Assembly (NCBI GenBank): GCA_030151745.1
Contig: JASLDA010000052.1
Span: 1 to 12,505 of the forward strand
Origin: Chitinophagaceae bacterium
Lineage (GTDB): Bacteria > Bacteroidota > Bacteroidia > Chitinophagales > Chitinophagaceae
Direction of reading: 5' to 3'
Length of the DNA stretch: 12,505 nt
Shown one piece after another: positions 5,533 to 12,505 of this stretch (positions are counted from its first letter, which is position 1; each line of letters opens with the position of its first letter). Both the position numbers and the translations under genes were made by a program. A model generated the notes under the pieces. It ran no database searches and was not told the DNA's origin. It saw nothing but the letters and a program-made list of their open reading frames with translations.

Positions 5533-8303
5533 TCAGCAGAAATACGTTGACTCTGAAACACCGTTCCCTGCTGTTTTTCATAATGGTGTTGTTCTGCCCG
5601 CTGCTGGCGCAGGCTTCTCATATATACGGCGCAGACTTTTCGTATAGTCATGTATCCGGGAATACCTACCAGGTTTCCCTGGTCGTCTACGGCGACTGCA
5701 AAGGCATCTCGTTCCCGTCGCTGGCCAGCTCCAGGCCCGTTGTGCAGATACACAATGGAACGCGGTTCGTGGACAGCTTCGTGCTGCGGCTCCAGGGGGC
5801 GGGCGTGGAAGTGACGCCGGTCTGTGCCGCGGAGAAGGCTAACACCACCTGCGTCAATCCCGGCAATCCTATACCGGGGGTTACGCGCTTTATCTACACA
5901 GGCACATATACCTTGCCCGGCACCTCGGCAAACTGGGTGTTCCGCTTCGACGGGAATATGGGGGGAGCGCTAGCCGGCCGGAGCGGGCTGATCACCAACC
6001 TGACGAATCTGAGCGTTTCGACCACGGCCCTGGAGGCGAAGCTGAACAATCTCGCCGGTCCCAATTCGTCCCCCACATTCACTACGCTGCCCACGCCGTT
6101 CTACTGCGTGAACCTGGCGCAGCAGTTCAACCTCGGGGCCGTCGATCCCGACGGCGATCAGCTTTCCTTTGCGCTAGTCCCGGGACTGAACGGGCAGGTC
6201 GGAGGGGGGCTTGGCGGAGGTACCGTGACCTATGTGGCGGGCTATTCGGCGACGAGCCCGCTCTCCGTCGTTTCGGGGAGCTTCTCGTTCAGCCCTTCGA
6301 CGGGGCAGATGAGCTTCACCCCGAACATGATCCAGACCTCCCTGGTCGTAGTGGAGGTTCAGGAGGTCCGGAACAATGTCGTCGTTGGGACCTCGTCCCG
6401 CGAGATGACCTTCATCGTCATCGCTTCCTGCAATACGACGCCGGCTTCCAATATGATCGATACCGCGCTGAGCTCGGTGCACGGCGGGCTGCGGACGGGC
6501 CTGAATTCCTTCACCGTATGCAGCGGCACGGACAGCATCTCCTTCAGCATCCACGCGAACAATCCCGGGAATAACACGATCGATGCCTCCTATGCCGGCC
6601 TTCCGACAGGCGCGGCCATGAACATAACCGGCAACGGCGGCTCCAACCCGGTGCTGGACTTCAACTGGAGAGGTATCCCCAAAACTACCGGCAAGTACAC
6701 GTTCTACGTCACTTATCATGACGGGGGCTGCCCCCTGGCTTCGATACAGACTACCGCCTACACGATAGAGGTGGTCAATCCCAACAGCGTGACGCCACAG
6801 GCCACATCGCCTACGAACTGCTATCACCAGGCCGCGGTGGATATCCGGCTTGCGGACGGGCTGCTCCCGCGCAACGTGGAGATCCTCAGGGGCGGCCTGG
6901 TCGTGAAGCAGTTCGTCGACAATACGGGATTGTACACGGACAGCCTGGAGGCGGGGCAATATATCCTGCATGTCACCTCGCCGGGGCTGGCTTGCGCAAC
7001 GGATGTCACGTTCAACGTTCGCAACAGCGGGGTATACCCGGTCCGCCCCCTCGTCCCGGATGTGTTTTACTGCAAGCAGGCCCTGGCGGGAGCCCTTTCC
7101 GGCACCGCCGATTCCGGCGCCACGCTGCGTTGGTACGATGCCGCCGGAGGCGCGCTGGGAGCAGCTCCCACGCCCCGCACGGATACGGCGGGGATCTTCA
7201 CCTGGTACGTATCCCAGCAGCGCGACGTCTGTGAATCGCTCCGGGACACGGTGCATGCCTATGTGACGCCCAGGCCCGTGGCTTCGTTTACGATCGCGCC
7301 GACCCCGATTTGCCTCAACGATACGGCAACCATACAGTTTACCGGTAATGTCGGCGTAGGGCCTATCCTGGACTATGCCTGGACACTCGACGGCGGCGTA
7401 GCCCAGCCCGATACCGGCGCGGGGCCGCTGCGGGTCTACTGGCGCACGAAAGGAAACCGGCAGCTGGTGCTGCAGGTTTCCGAGAACCGCTGCAGCTCGC
7501 TGCCGTACCGGGATTCGATCCTGGTGAAGCCGGTGCCCTTCGCGGCGATCGCCGCCCCGGACCGCATCTGCCGGAACGAGGCGGCTGCGGTCGTCTTCAA
7601 CGGAAGGGCCGCTGCCGACATGAACTTCAGCTGGCAGTTTACCGGAAATACGCTCGGCGACCGCAGCGGGGCCGGGCCTTTGGCCGTAAGCTGGCAGGAT
7701 ACGGGGCTGCAGACGATCAGCCTGCGCATCGACCAGGCCGGCTGTGCCGACTCGCGCAGCCGGGAGATCTACGTAGATCCCTTGCCGGACGCCCGGATCC
7801 TGAACATTCCCGAGCCGGTTTGCATCGGGCAGGTCCTGCATCTGAGGGCCGCCTGGCAGCCGGGGAACACCTATGTATGGTCGCGGAGCTCCGCCCGCTT
7901 CCCCGAGCCGGGAGATACCAGCTTCACGGTACAGCTGGTGCAGCCCGAGCGCTTCCAGCTGCAGGTCGCCAATGCCGCGGGATGCTCGGACAGCAGCTTC
8001 CAGGATTGGCCGGAGGTGCAGCCCTGCTGCAACTTTTCATACCCCAATGCATTTACGCCGAATGCCGATGGCCGGAACGACGTGTTCAAGGTCATCGCGT
8101 ACGGGAACCAGCTCCGCTTTCAGCTGAGCATCTACAACCGCTGGGGGCAGCGGGTCTTCTACACGAATAAGGCTGCCGATGGCTGGGACGGCACGTTCAA
8201 CGGGAAGCCCTGCGAGGCAGGCTCGTACTATTACGTGGTCGAGGCCAGGTGCTTCACCGGCTACGAAGAGTTTCACAAGGGCGACCTGATCCTGGTCCGC
8301 TGA
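5520..8303 (+). CDS. Large secreted multidomain protein with type B T9SS (gliding motility-associated, CHU_C) C-terminal domain
   Basis: A 927-residue exported protein. A signal peptide covers about 1-32 (hydrophobic LLFFIMVLFCPLLA, cleavage near QA-SH). Next is the 'SHIYGADFSY...VYGDC' N-terminal domain common in large Bacteroidota surface proteins. A beta-rich region includes a DPDGDQLSFALVP cadherin-like motif (209-221). An Ig-like domain follows at about 507-584 (LRWYDAAGG, TWYVSQ). Three PKD-like repeats of about 80 residues come next (587-670, 671-754, 755-833), each opening with P-x-P/A, then a Cys near position 12 and a W further on. The end (840-927) carries YPNAFTPNADGRNDVF, LSIYNRWGQRVF and DGWDGTFNGKPCEAGSYYY, the hallmark of the type B sorting domain read by the type IX secretion system. 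It is probably surface-bound or released. The ligand is unknown; adhesion is an inference from domain type. Confidence 0.92.
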   Translation: MHPVISRNTLTLKHRSLLFFIMVLFCPLLAQASHIYGADFSYSHVSGNTYQVSLVVYGDCKGISFPSLASSRPVVQIHNGTRFVDSFVLRLQGAGVEVTPVCAAEKANTTCVNPGNPIPGVTRFIYTGTYTLPGTSANWVFRFDGNMGGALAGRSGLITNLTNLSVSTTALEAKLNNLAGPNSSPTFTTLPTPFYCVNLAQQFNLGAVDPDGDQLSFALVPGLNGQVGGGLGGGTVTYVAGYSATSPLSVVSGSFSFSPSTGQMSFTPNMIQTSLVVVEVQEVRNNVVVGTSSREMTFIVIASCNTTPASNMIDTALSSVHGGLRTGLNSFTVCSGTDSISFSIHANNPGNNTIDASYAGLPTGAAMNITGNGGSNPVLDFNWRGIPKTTGKYTFYVTYHDGGCPLASIQTTAYTIEVVNPNSVTPQATSPTNCYHQAAVDIRLADGLLPRNVEILRGGLVVKQFVDNTGLYTDSLEAGQYILHVTSPGLACATDVTFNVRNSGVYPVRPLVPDVFYCKQALAGALSGTADSGATLRWYDAAGGALGAAPTPRTDTAGIFTWYVSQQRDVCESLRDTVHAYVTPRPVASFTIAPTPICLNDTATIQFTGNVGVGPILDYAWTLDGGVAQPDTGAGPLRVYWRTKGNRQLVLQVSENRCSSLPYRDSILVKPVPFAAIAAPDRICRNEAAAVVFNGRAAADMNFSWQFTGNTLGDRSGAGPLAVSWQDTGLQTISLRIDQAGCADSRSREIYVDPLPDARILNIPEPVCIGQVLHLRAAWQPGNTYVWSRSSARFPEPGDTSFTVQLVQPERFQLQVANAAGCSDSSFQDWPEVQPCCNFSYPNAFTPNADGRNDVFKVIAYGNQLRFQLSIYNRWGQRVFYTNKAADGWDGTFNGKPCEAGSYYYVVEARCFTGYEEFHKGDLILVR

Positions 8304-8321
8304 CCGCCCGGCCCTTTAGAA

Positions 8322-8419
8322 CTCATTTCATAAATCCATCCTTATGTCATGGTGAGCTCCGTCGAACCAGGATTATCCTTCGACAGCCTCTCAGGACGGC
8401 AGCCTATCTACGAAATGAG
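8322..8419. repeat. REP-like imperfect palindrome nested in an outer inverted repeat
   Basis: The convergent gap between the T9SS cargo gene and the porin is filled by nested inverted repeats. The inner part (about 8344-8398) reads GTCATGGTGAGCTCCGTCGA and so on, with gtcgaa (8361-8366) pairing ttcgac (8379-8384) and tgag (8353-8356) pairing ctca (8390-8393). This resembles the dispersed 'GTCATGGTGAGC-TGTCGAACC ... CCTTCGACA-GCTCAGGATGAC' element known from many bacterial genomes. The outer arms ctcatttc (8322-8329) and gaaatgag (8412-8419) are perfect 8-bp complements. A transcript from either strand could fold into a long hairpin, so it may also serve as a terminator for both genes. No target-site duplication or transposase is visible. 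Confidence 0.65.
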
Positions 8420-8421
8420 GC

Positions 8422-10443
8422 CTAATTCACCATCACCCAATCGAAGCCGAAGCGGACCATCAGGTTCTGGCTGGGATAATTCGGGTGAATGATGGTATTG
8501 CGCCAGAACAAGGTCTGGAGCTGCTCGGCCATAACATAGGACCGGAAGCGCTTCACCTTGAAATTGAAGAACAGCGCAAGTTCGGGCTTGTTGGAGCTTG
8601 TGTACGCGGATTGGTAGTAGAACCGGTTGTAGAAGGGGTTATAGCCTTCCGCGTTGTAGGCCGTGTGATAGCGTATTTCCGCGCCTGTAGCCACCTTCAG
8701 GGCATTGCGGAACAAGTAGCTTTCATAGGCTATGGTATGACGCCCGAGCAATGAAGGGACGGAGATCGGGCCGTTGCCGGCCAGCTGCTGGAATGCCAGG
8801 TCGTTGTCGACGACCAGGTGCCCGATCCGCAGCAGGTAGCGCAGGTAGACCTGTGTGAGGTTCATCGCGCCATTGTATTGGCTCATTTGCAGCTTGCCGT
8901 TGGAGACGCCTTCGAGCGAGTCTTTCAGGTAGACGTAGTTCCCGATCAGGTAATTGCGGACGCCGAGCCGGATGCCCCGCGGCTCGTTGGCGATCTCCGC
9001 CCAGAGCAGGGTGGTGCTTTCCTTGCCCAGCCCGGCCGTTTGCAGGTAATACTGGTTGGCATACATCGTATAGGCATAGGGCGCCTCGCTGAGCTGCTGG
9101 AGCGCACCGATCCGCACGCTGCCGATCTTCCTGCCGAAGTCCTTGCTCAGCTCGCCGTTCAGCAGGAAATCGCCGGCAGCCGAGCCGCTGAAAATGAATT
9201 TAGCATTCGCCGAAAAGCCCCAGTCGTCGTCCTGGAGGGCCTCCTTTCGCAGGGCGCCGCTGAGGTAGTTGGATACGATGCTGGTCCGGTCGCGGCTCTG
9301 CTTGTTATCGGTGTAGAAGTTGTCGAGACGGTTCCCGATCCCGGCCTGGAAGGCGAGCTGCCGGCCGGCGGGGCCGAAAAATCCGTTGAGGCTGACGTTA
9401 TTGTCCACCCAGGTCCATTGCTGAACCATGTAGACGGAGTCCACCGTCCCGAAGCTCCTGCTGAAGAAGGGGGCGTACACCAGCGAATCGGGGGCCAGGT
9501 CCTTGAATATGCGGCGCTGCGAGCCGGCCTGGAGCTTGTGCTGGATGGCAAACCGGGGTATGAGGCGGATGGCATACTGCGTGGAGTCCGCGTTATAGAG
9601 GGTATCCCGCCGGCCCAGTGTGTACTGGTGCCGGATCTGCATGTTGAAATCGCGGAAGGTGTTCGTTATGGACGAGCGGCGTCCGGCGCTGCTGAGCAAG
9701 GTGTAGTTCTCGTTTTCCAGCGCGACCGGGACCGTCTGGCGGTCCTTGTACAGGCTGTCGGTCAGCAGGCTGTCGCCCATAATGCCGCCGTTCTCATCGG
9801 TCTGGAACTTGCTGTAGACCATCGCGCCGTACAGCTCGTACTGCTGGTTTTTGCTCTGGTAATGGGTGCTCAGCGAGCCGGCATCGTGGTTGCTGCGCTG
9901 AAGGCGGTAAAAGCCCTGCGAGTTGATCTTCTGGTAGTAGGCCGCTACGTTCCAGCGGGGGGAGATGTTCTGCGTATGCAGGAGCCGGAGTGTCTGTTCC
10001 AGCTTGCTGCCGAGCTGGTAATTGAAATCGGTATAAGGACGGGTGGTATTGTAATACAATATGCTGTCCACGTTCGGGCGGTAGATATCATAGGTATGAT
10101 AGCCGAACGAGGGGCCGGTATTCCCGATATTCTCCGGGATGAAGAGCTGGCTCCGGGCCGGGGTGCCGAGATTTCCCAGGTCGCGGTACCAGGGCTGTAT
10201 GAAGGGCCTGCGGTGAAAGGCGTGGATATTGGTATCCGGGTAGATGCGGAGCGCGCTGAAGGCCCTGCTTGCATGGATGCTGACAGGCTCGTCCCGCCAT
10301 TCCTTTTTGGCGCTGCGGTTGGTCGTATCCCGCTGCGGGGCGTTCTGCAGGTTCACCGGATTGCCGGGCAGGGCAGGGCTCTGGGCGCTGACCCCGGTTA
10401 CGAAAAGCAGGATGATCCCGCTCAGAAGAAAAAGGCTCCGCAA
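8422..10443 (-). CDS. Putative outer-membrane porin (Porin_10 type)
   Basis: A 673-residue beta-barrel protein expected in the outer membrane. The signal peptide is LRSLFLLSGIILLFVTGVSA with cleavage before Q21. Family-typical motifs follow early in the mature part: DLGNLGTPARSQLF (88-101), YNTTRPYTDFNY (131-142), SKLEQ (146-150) and HTQNISPRWN (156-165). The remainder is made of alternating aromatic/polar strands and ends FGFDWVMVN, as barrels do. The start codon is TTG at 10443. A TAG lies in frame three codons upstream, no ATG or GTG exists before about residue 208, and this start gives an intact signal peptide. The start is 6 nt after the stop of the upstream T9SS cargo gene, which implies co-transcription and probably translational coupling. 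Substrate specificity cannot be read from sequence. Confidence 0.85.
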   Translation of the reverse strand: MRSLFLLSGIILLFVTGVSAQSPALPGNPVNLQNAPQRDTTNRSAKKEWRDEPVSIHASRAFSALRIYPDTNIHAFHRRPFIQPWYRDLGNLGTPARSQLFIPENIGNTGPSFGYHTYDIYRPNVDSILYYNTTRPYTDFNYQLGSKLEQTLRLLHTQNISPRWNVAAYYQKINSQGFYRLQRSNHDAGSLSTHYQSKNQQYELYGAMVYSKFQTDENGGIMGDSLLTDSLYKDRQTVPVALENENYTLLSSAGRRSSITNTFRDFNMQIRHQYTLGRRDTLYNADSTQYAIRLIPRFAIQHKLQAGSQRRIFKDLAPDSLVYAPFFSRSFGTVDSVYMVQQWTWVDNNVSLNGFFGPAGRQLAFQAGIGNRLDNFYTDNKQSRDRTSIVSNYLSGALRKEALQDDDWGFSANAKFIFSGSAAGDFLLNGELSKDFGRKIGSVRIGALQQLSEAPYAYTMYANQYYLQTAGLGKESTTLLWAEIANEPRGIRLGVRNYLIGNYVYLKDSLEGVSNGKLQMSQYNGAMNLTQVYLRYLLRIGHLVVDNDLAFQQLAGNGPISVPSLLGRHTIAYESYLFRNALKVATGAEIRYHTAYNAEGYNPFYNRFYYQSAYTSSNKPELALFFNFKVKRFRSYVMAEQLQTLFWRNTIIHPNYPSQNLMVRFGFDWVMVN

Positions 10444-10449
10444 GCTGCT

Positions 10450-11808
10450 CTAGCGTTTAAGGATCCGGCTGCTGAGAAGCCCGGACCGACTGCTGACCTG
10501 AAGCAGGTACACTCCCCCGGGCCAATCGTGCGGCAAAGATACTTCCAGGGGACTATTGCCGCCGCCATGCATCGATTGATCCTGCAGCAAACGTCCGCTC
10601 ATGTCCCGGAATTGCACACGGCATTCCCCGGACCAGGAGGGAGGCAGGCTTACGCGCAGCGGCTGTCCGGGGCGTACGGGATTGGGTGCGACGAAAAGCG
10701 CGGGCTGATTCTTTCCCGGCACGGACAGCGCCGCGTCTGCGTCCAGTACGAACAGGCCGTTCTGCATGTCGCTGACCAGGATCTTGCGGGAGGGCAGGTA
10801 GGGGTAGGCGCCCCAGGCGCCCACGTAGTCCTGCTTCGGAGCCCCGGTATAGGTATGATAGTAGCCTGTCTGCACCGGGTGCCGCGGATCGGTGAGATCG
10901 TAGATCTGCAGGCCGTCCATGTAATATGAGACGATGGCGTTGCGGCCGAGCAGGTAGGGATTGTGCGCGATGCTCAGCGTGTCGTTGCCGCGGGGAGCGA
11001 ATACGGACAGCACTTCCACCTGTTCCGGGTCGCTGGCATCTATGACCTTTACCTGCTTGCCGAAGGTTTCATCGGCCATGACGCCGATGCCGTCGTATCC
11101 GATCCAGGAGCTGTGGTTGTAGCCGCGGTCGGGATAGCTGACCAGGCCGCCGACGATGCTGGTCAGCGGCGGGAAGCGCGCCGTGATGATCTGGAGGCCT
11201 TCGTACGCATTGCTGCACCAGACGGTGTCGTTTCGGGCATAGACCGCATGCGTATAGATCACTCCATTTATGCCTCCCAGGTATTGCGGACTGTCCGGGC
11301 GCTGCAGGGAGAACATCATGAGGTTGTACTGTGCGCCTGCGCTGTTCGTCGCTCCTGCTGCATAGAGCCGGGCCCGTGCCGTATCGATGAAGATGGTATG
11401 GGCCCGGGTCAGCTCCTTGCTGCGCTCGTAAACGAGGTGAACCGAATCCGGCAGGTAGCTGAGGTCGAATACCTGCAGGCTCGCATAGCCTTCGTCGCTG
11501 ACGGCATACAGGTAGTTCTTGTAGGTCTTGTAATCGCGGTGGACGACGTTCTGGGAGCGCCCGGGATAGAAGGCGCGTTCCTCGCAATTGCCGGCGTCGA
11601 TGATATGCATGCCGTTCGTGCCGCCGATGACGCCGTATTCGCGGCCGTTCATGCTGAAGCCCCATACATCGTTCCAGTGCTGGCCGCTGCCGTTGGCCGG
11701 GGCCTTCGCCGTATCGCGCCAATTGCAGAGCAGCCGCACGTTATGGGCCTGCTGCGCGAGGCCCGGCAGGCCGAGCGCCAGGGCCAGGGCGCATAGAAAA
11801 TACCGCAT
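10450..11808 (-). CDS. Choice-of-anchor B family (LVIVD-repeat) secreted protein with type A T9SS sorting domain
   Basis: A 452-residue exported protein. The signal peptide is MRYFLCALALALGLPGLA (cleavage about residue 18/19). The body (about 20-360) is a beta-propeller-like repeat region with recurring 'x-hydrophobic-x-V-I/F-D' strands, such as GMHIIDAGN (66-74), LQVFDLSYL (111-119), VKVIDASDP (253-261), LQIYDLTDP (300-308) and LFVLDADAA (352-360). Together with HTIFID and YTHAVYARNDTVW this matches the choice-of-anchor B group, named because homologues carry different C-terminal anchors. Here the anchor (about 370-452) is a type A T9SS tail: APNPVRPGQPLRVSLP, then GGVYLLQVSS and a basic end RILKR. 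The molecular function of the propeller is unknown. It lies 33 nt downstream of mltG and 6 nt upstream of the porin, so it is central to a three-gene unit. Confidence 0.85.
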   Translation of the reverse strand: MRYFLCALALALGLPGLAQQAHNVRLLCNWRDTAKAPANGSGQHWNDVWGFSMNGREYGVIGGTNGMHIIDAGNCEERAFYPGRSQNVVHRDYKTYKNYLYAVSDEGYASLQVFDLSYLPDSVHLVYERSKELTRAHTIFIDTARARLYAAGATNSAGAQYNLMMFSLQRPDSPQYLGGINGVIYTHAVYARNDTVWCSNAYEGLQIITARFPPLTSIVGGLVSYPDRGYNHSSWIGYDGIGVMADETFGKQVKVIDASDPEQVEVLSVFAPRGNDTLSIAHNPYLLGRNAIVSYYMDGLQIYDLTDPRHPVQTGYYHTYTGAPKQDYVGAWGAYPYLPSRKILVSDMQNGLFVLDADAALSVPGKNQPALFVAPNPVRPGQPLRVSLPPSWSGECRVQFRDMSGRLLQDQSMHGGGNSPLEVSLPHDWPGGVYLLQVSSRSGLLSSRILKR

Positions 11809-11841
11809 CCTTAAAGCTACGATATCTGAATGAGCTCAGGA

Positions 11842-12505
11842 TCAGCGAATGCCGCGGGAGTCGAGCGCCTGCTGGTAGCGCCGCGCATTTTCCCGGTGCT
11901 CGTTCCAGTTCGATGCGAAATTGTGATAGCCGCTGAAGTCTTCCTTCGCGCAGAAAAAGAGATAGGTAGTTTCCGGCGCGTCCAGCGTCGCGTTCAGGGT
12001 GCGCAGCGAGGGGGTGCAGATCGGCCCGGGAGGCAGGCCGAGATAGATGTATGTGTTGTAGGGAGATGCGAAGCCGGTCTGCTTGCTGGTGATGCGCTTG
12101 ATCGTAAAATCCCCGGCCGCGAAGCGGGCCGTAGGGTCGGCCTGCAGCTTCATGCCTTTCCGGATCCGGTTGAGGTAGACCGAGGCGATCTTCGGCTGCT
12201 CGTCGTGGTGGTTGCTTTCCTCCTCGACGATGGAGGCGAGCGTTACGGCCTGAGCAGGCGTCAGCCCCAGCTTCTCCGCCTTTTCCTTGCGCTCGGCGGT
12301 CCAGTAAGCCACGTAGGCAAGCTCCAGCTTGCGGAAGGCTTTATCGGCGGGAGTGTTCCAGTAGAACTCGTAGGTGTTGGGGATGACCGCGCACATGGCG
12401 GTCGCGGGGGTAAGCCCGAATTGAGCGAGATACACCGAGTCGTTCAGCATATGCCGCAGGGTATTGGAATCTGCTTCGAGGTTGTGTCCTACCAGGTGGA
12501 TGAGA
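11842..12505 (-). CDS. mltG: Endolytic transglycosylase MltG, 3' part
   Basis: The gene enters from the right edge; 220 C-terminal residues are visible. The frame stays open beyond the internal Met at 12450 (LIHLVGHNLEADSNTLRH upstream), so that Met is not the true start. MltG is an inner-membrane lytic transglycosylase that cuts nascent glycan strands and so sets peptidoglycan chain length. The YceG/MltG signature LASIVEEESN contains the catalytic glutamate, equivalent to E. coli E218 (residue 94 of the visible part). It is followed by KIASVYLNRIRKGMKLQADP, SPYNTYIYLGLPPGPICTPS and the C-terminal YLFFCAKEDFSGYHNFA segment. The usual length is about 340 residues, so roughly the N-terminal third, including the TM anchor, is outside the window. 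It is probably co-transcribed with the two genes downstream. Confidence 0.95.
   Translation of the reverse strand, partial: LIHLVGHNLEADSNTLRHMLNDSVYLAQFGLTPATAMCAVIPNTYEFYWNTPADKAFRKLELAYVAYWTAERKEKAEKLGLTPAQAVTLASIVEEESNHHDEQPKIASVYLNRIRKGMKLQADPTARFAAGDFTIKRITSKQTGFASPYNTYIYLGLPPGPICTPSLRTLNATLDAPETTYLFFCAKEDFSGYHNFASNWNEHRENARRYQQALDSRGIR

Noticed and set aside
8818..10929. A 703-codon plus-strand open frame across the porin and part of the anchor-B gene
   Set aside because: It spans two genes with signal peptides and clear family motifs on the other strand. Its length follows from rare antisense stop codons in GC-rich DNA. The same holds for open frames at 2603-4252, 6174-7841 and 10963-11796.

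Overview
The window is chromosomal DNA of a GC-rich member of the Bacteroidota, most likely a Chitinophagaceae-type organism. This rests on three things: two type IX secretion (T9SS) cargo proteins with the two known kinds of C-terminal sorting domain (type A and the gliding-motility/CHU_C type B), a Bacteroidota-specific 'putative porin' (Porin_10 type), and TAnnTTTG -7 promoter elements. The assignment is inferred from families and motifs, not from a search.

Layout. Positions 1-110 (minus) hold the first codons of a probable polyprenyl diphosphate synthase. 218-2266 (minus) is ribonuclease R. 2420-4291 (plus) is a lipoprotein M1 metallopeptidase of the leukotriene-A4-hydrolase type. Two back-to-back hairpin terminators follow. 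Next is a divergent pair of small, paralogous single-TM proteins (4409-4708 minus and 4880-5065 plus), the second ending in a strong terminator. The stretch 5117-5519 has no solid gene; it holds a good Bacteroidota promoter and a roughly 310-nt leader with several hairpins and one doubtful small ORF. 5520-8303 (plus) is a 927-residue secreted multidomain protein ending in the type B T9SS domain. The convergent gap 8304-8421 holds a REP-like imperfect palindrome nested inside an outer inverted repeat. The rest, read on the minus strand, looks like one transcription unit: mltG (3' part, 12505-11842), a choice-of-anchor-B/LVIVD-type T9SS cargo protein (11808-10450) and the porin (10443-8422, TTG start).

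Together the genes are mostly cell-envelope and housekeeping functions: peptidoglycan chain-length control (MltG), outer-membrane permeability (porin), surface or secreted proteins exported by T9SS, an envelope aminopeptidase, RNA turnover (RNase R) and isoprenoid synthesis. I found no CRISPR array, phage, transposase, rRNA or tRNA, and no clear new defence or biosynthetic system. The most interesting parts are the structured leader before the large T9SS protein, the divergent small-membrane-protein pair, the nested palindrome at 8322-8419 and the tightly coupled anchor-B/porin pair.
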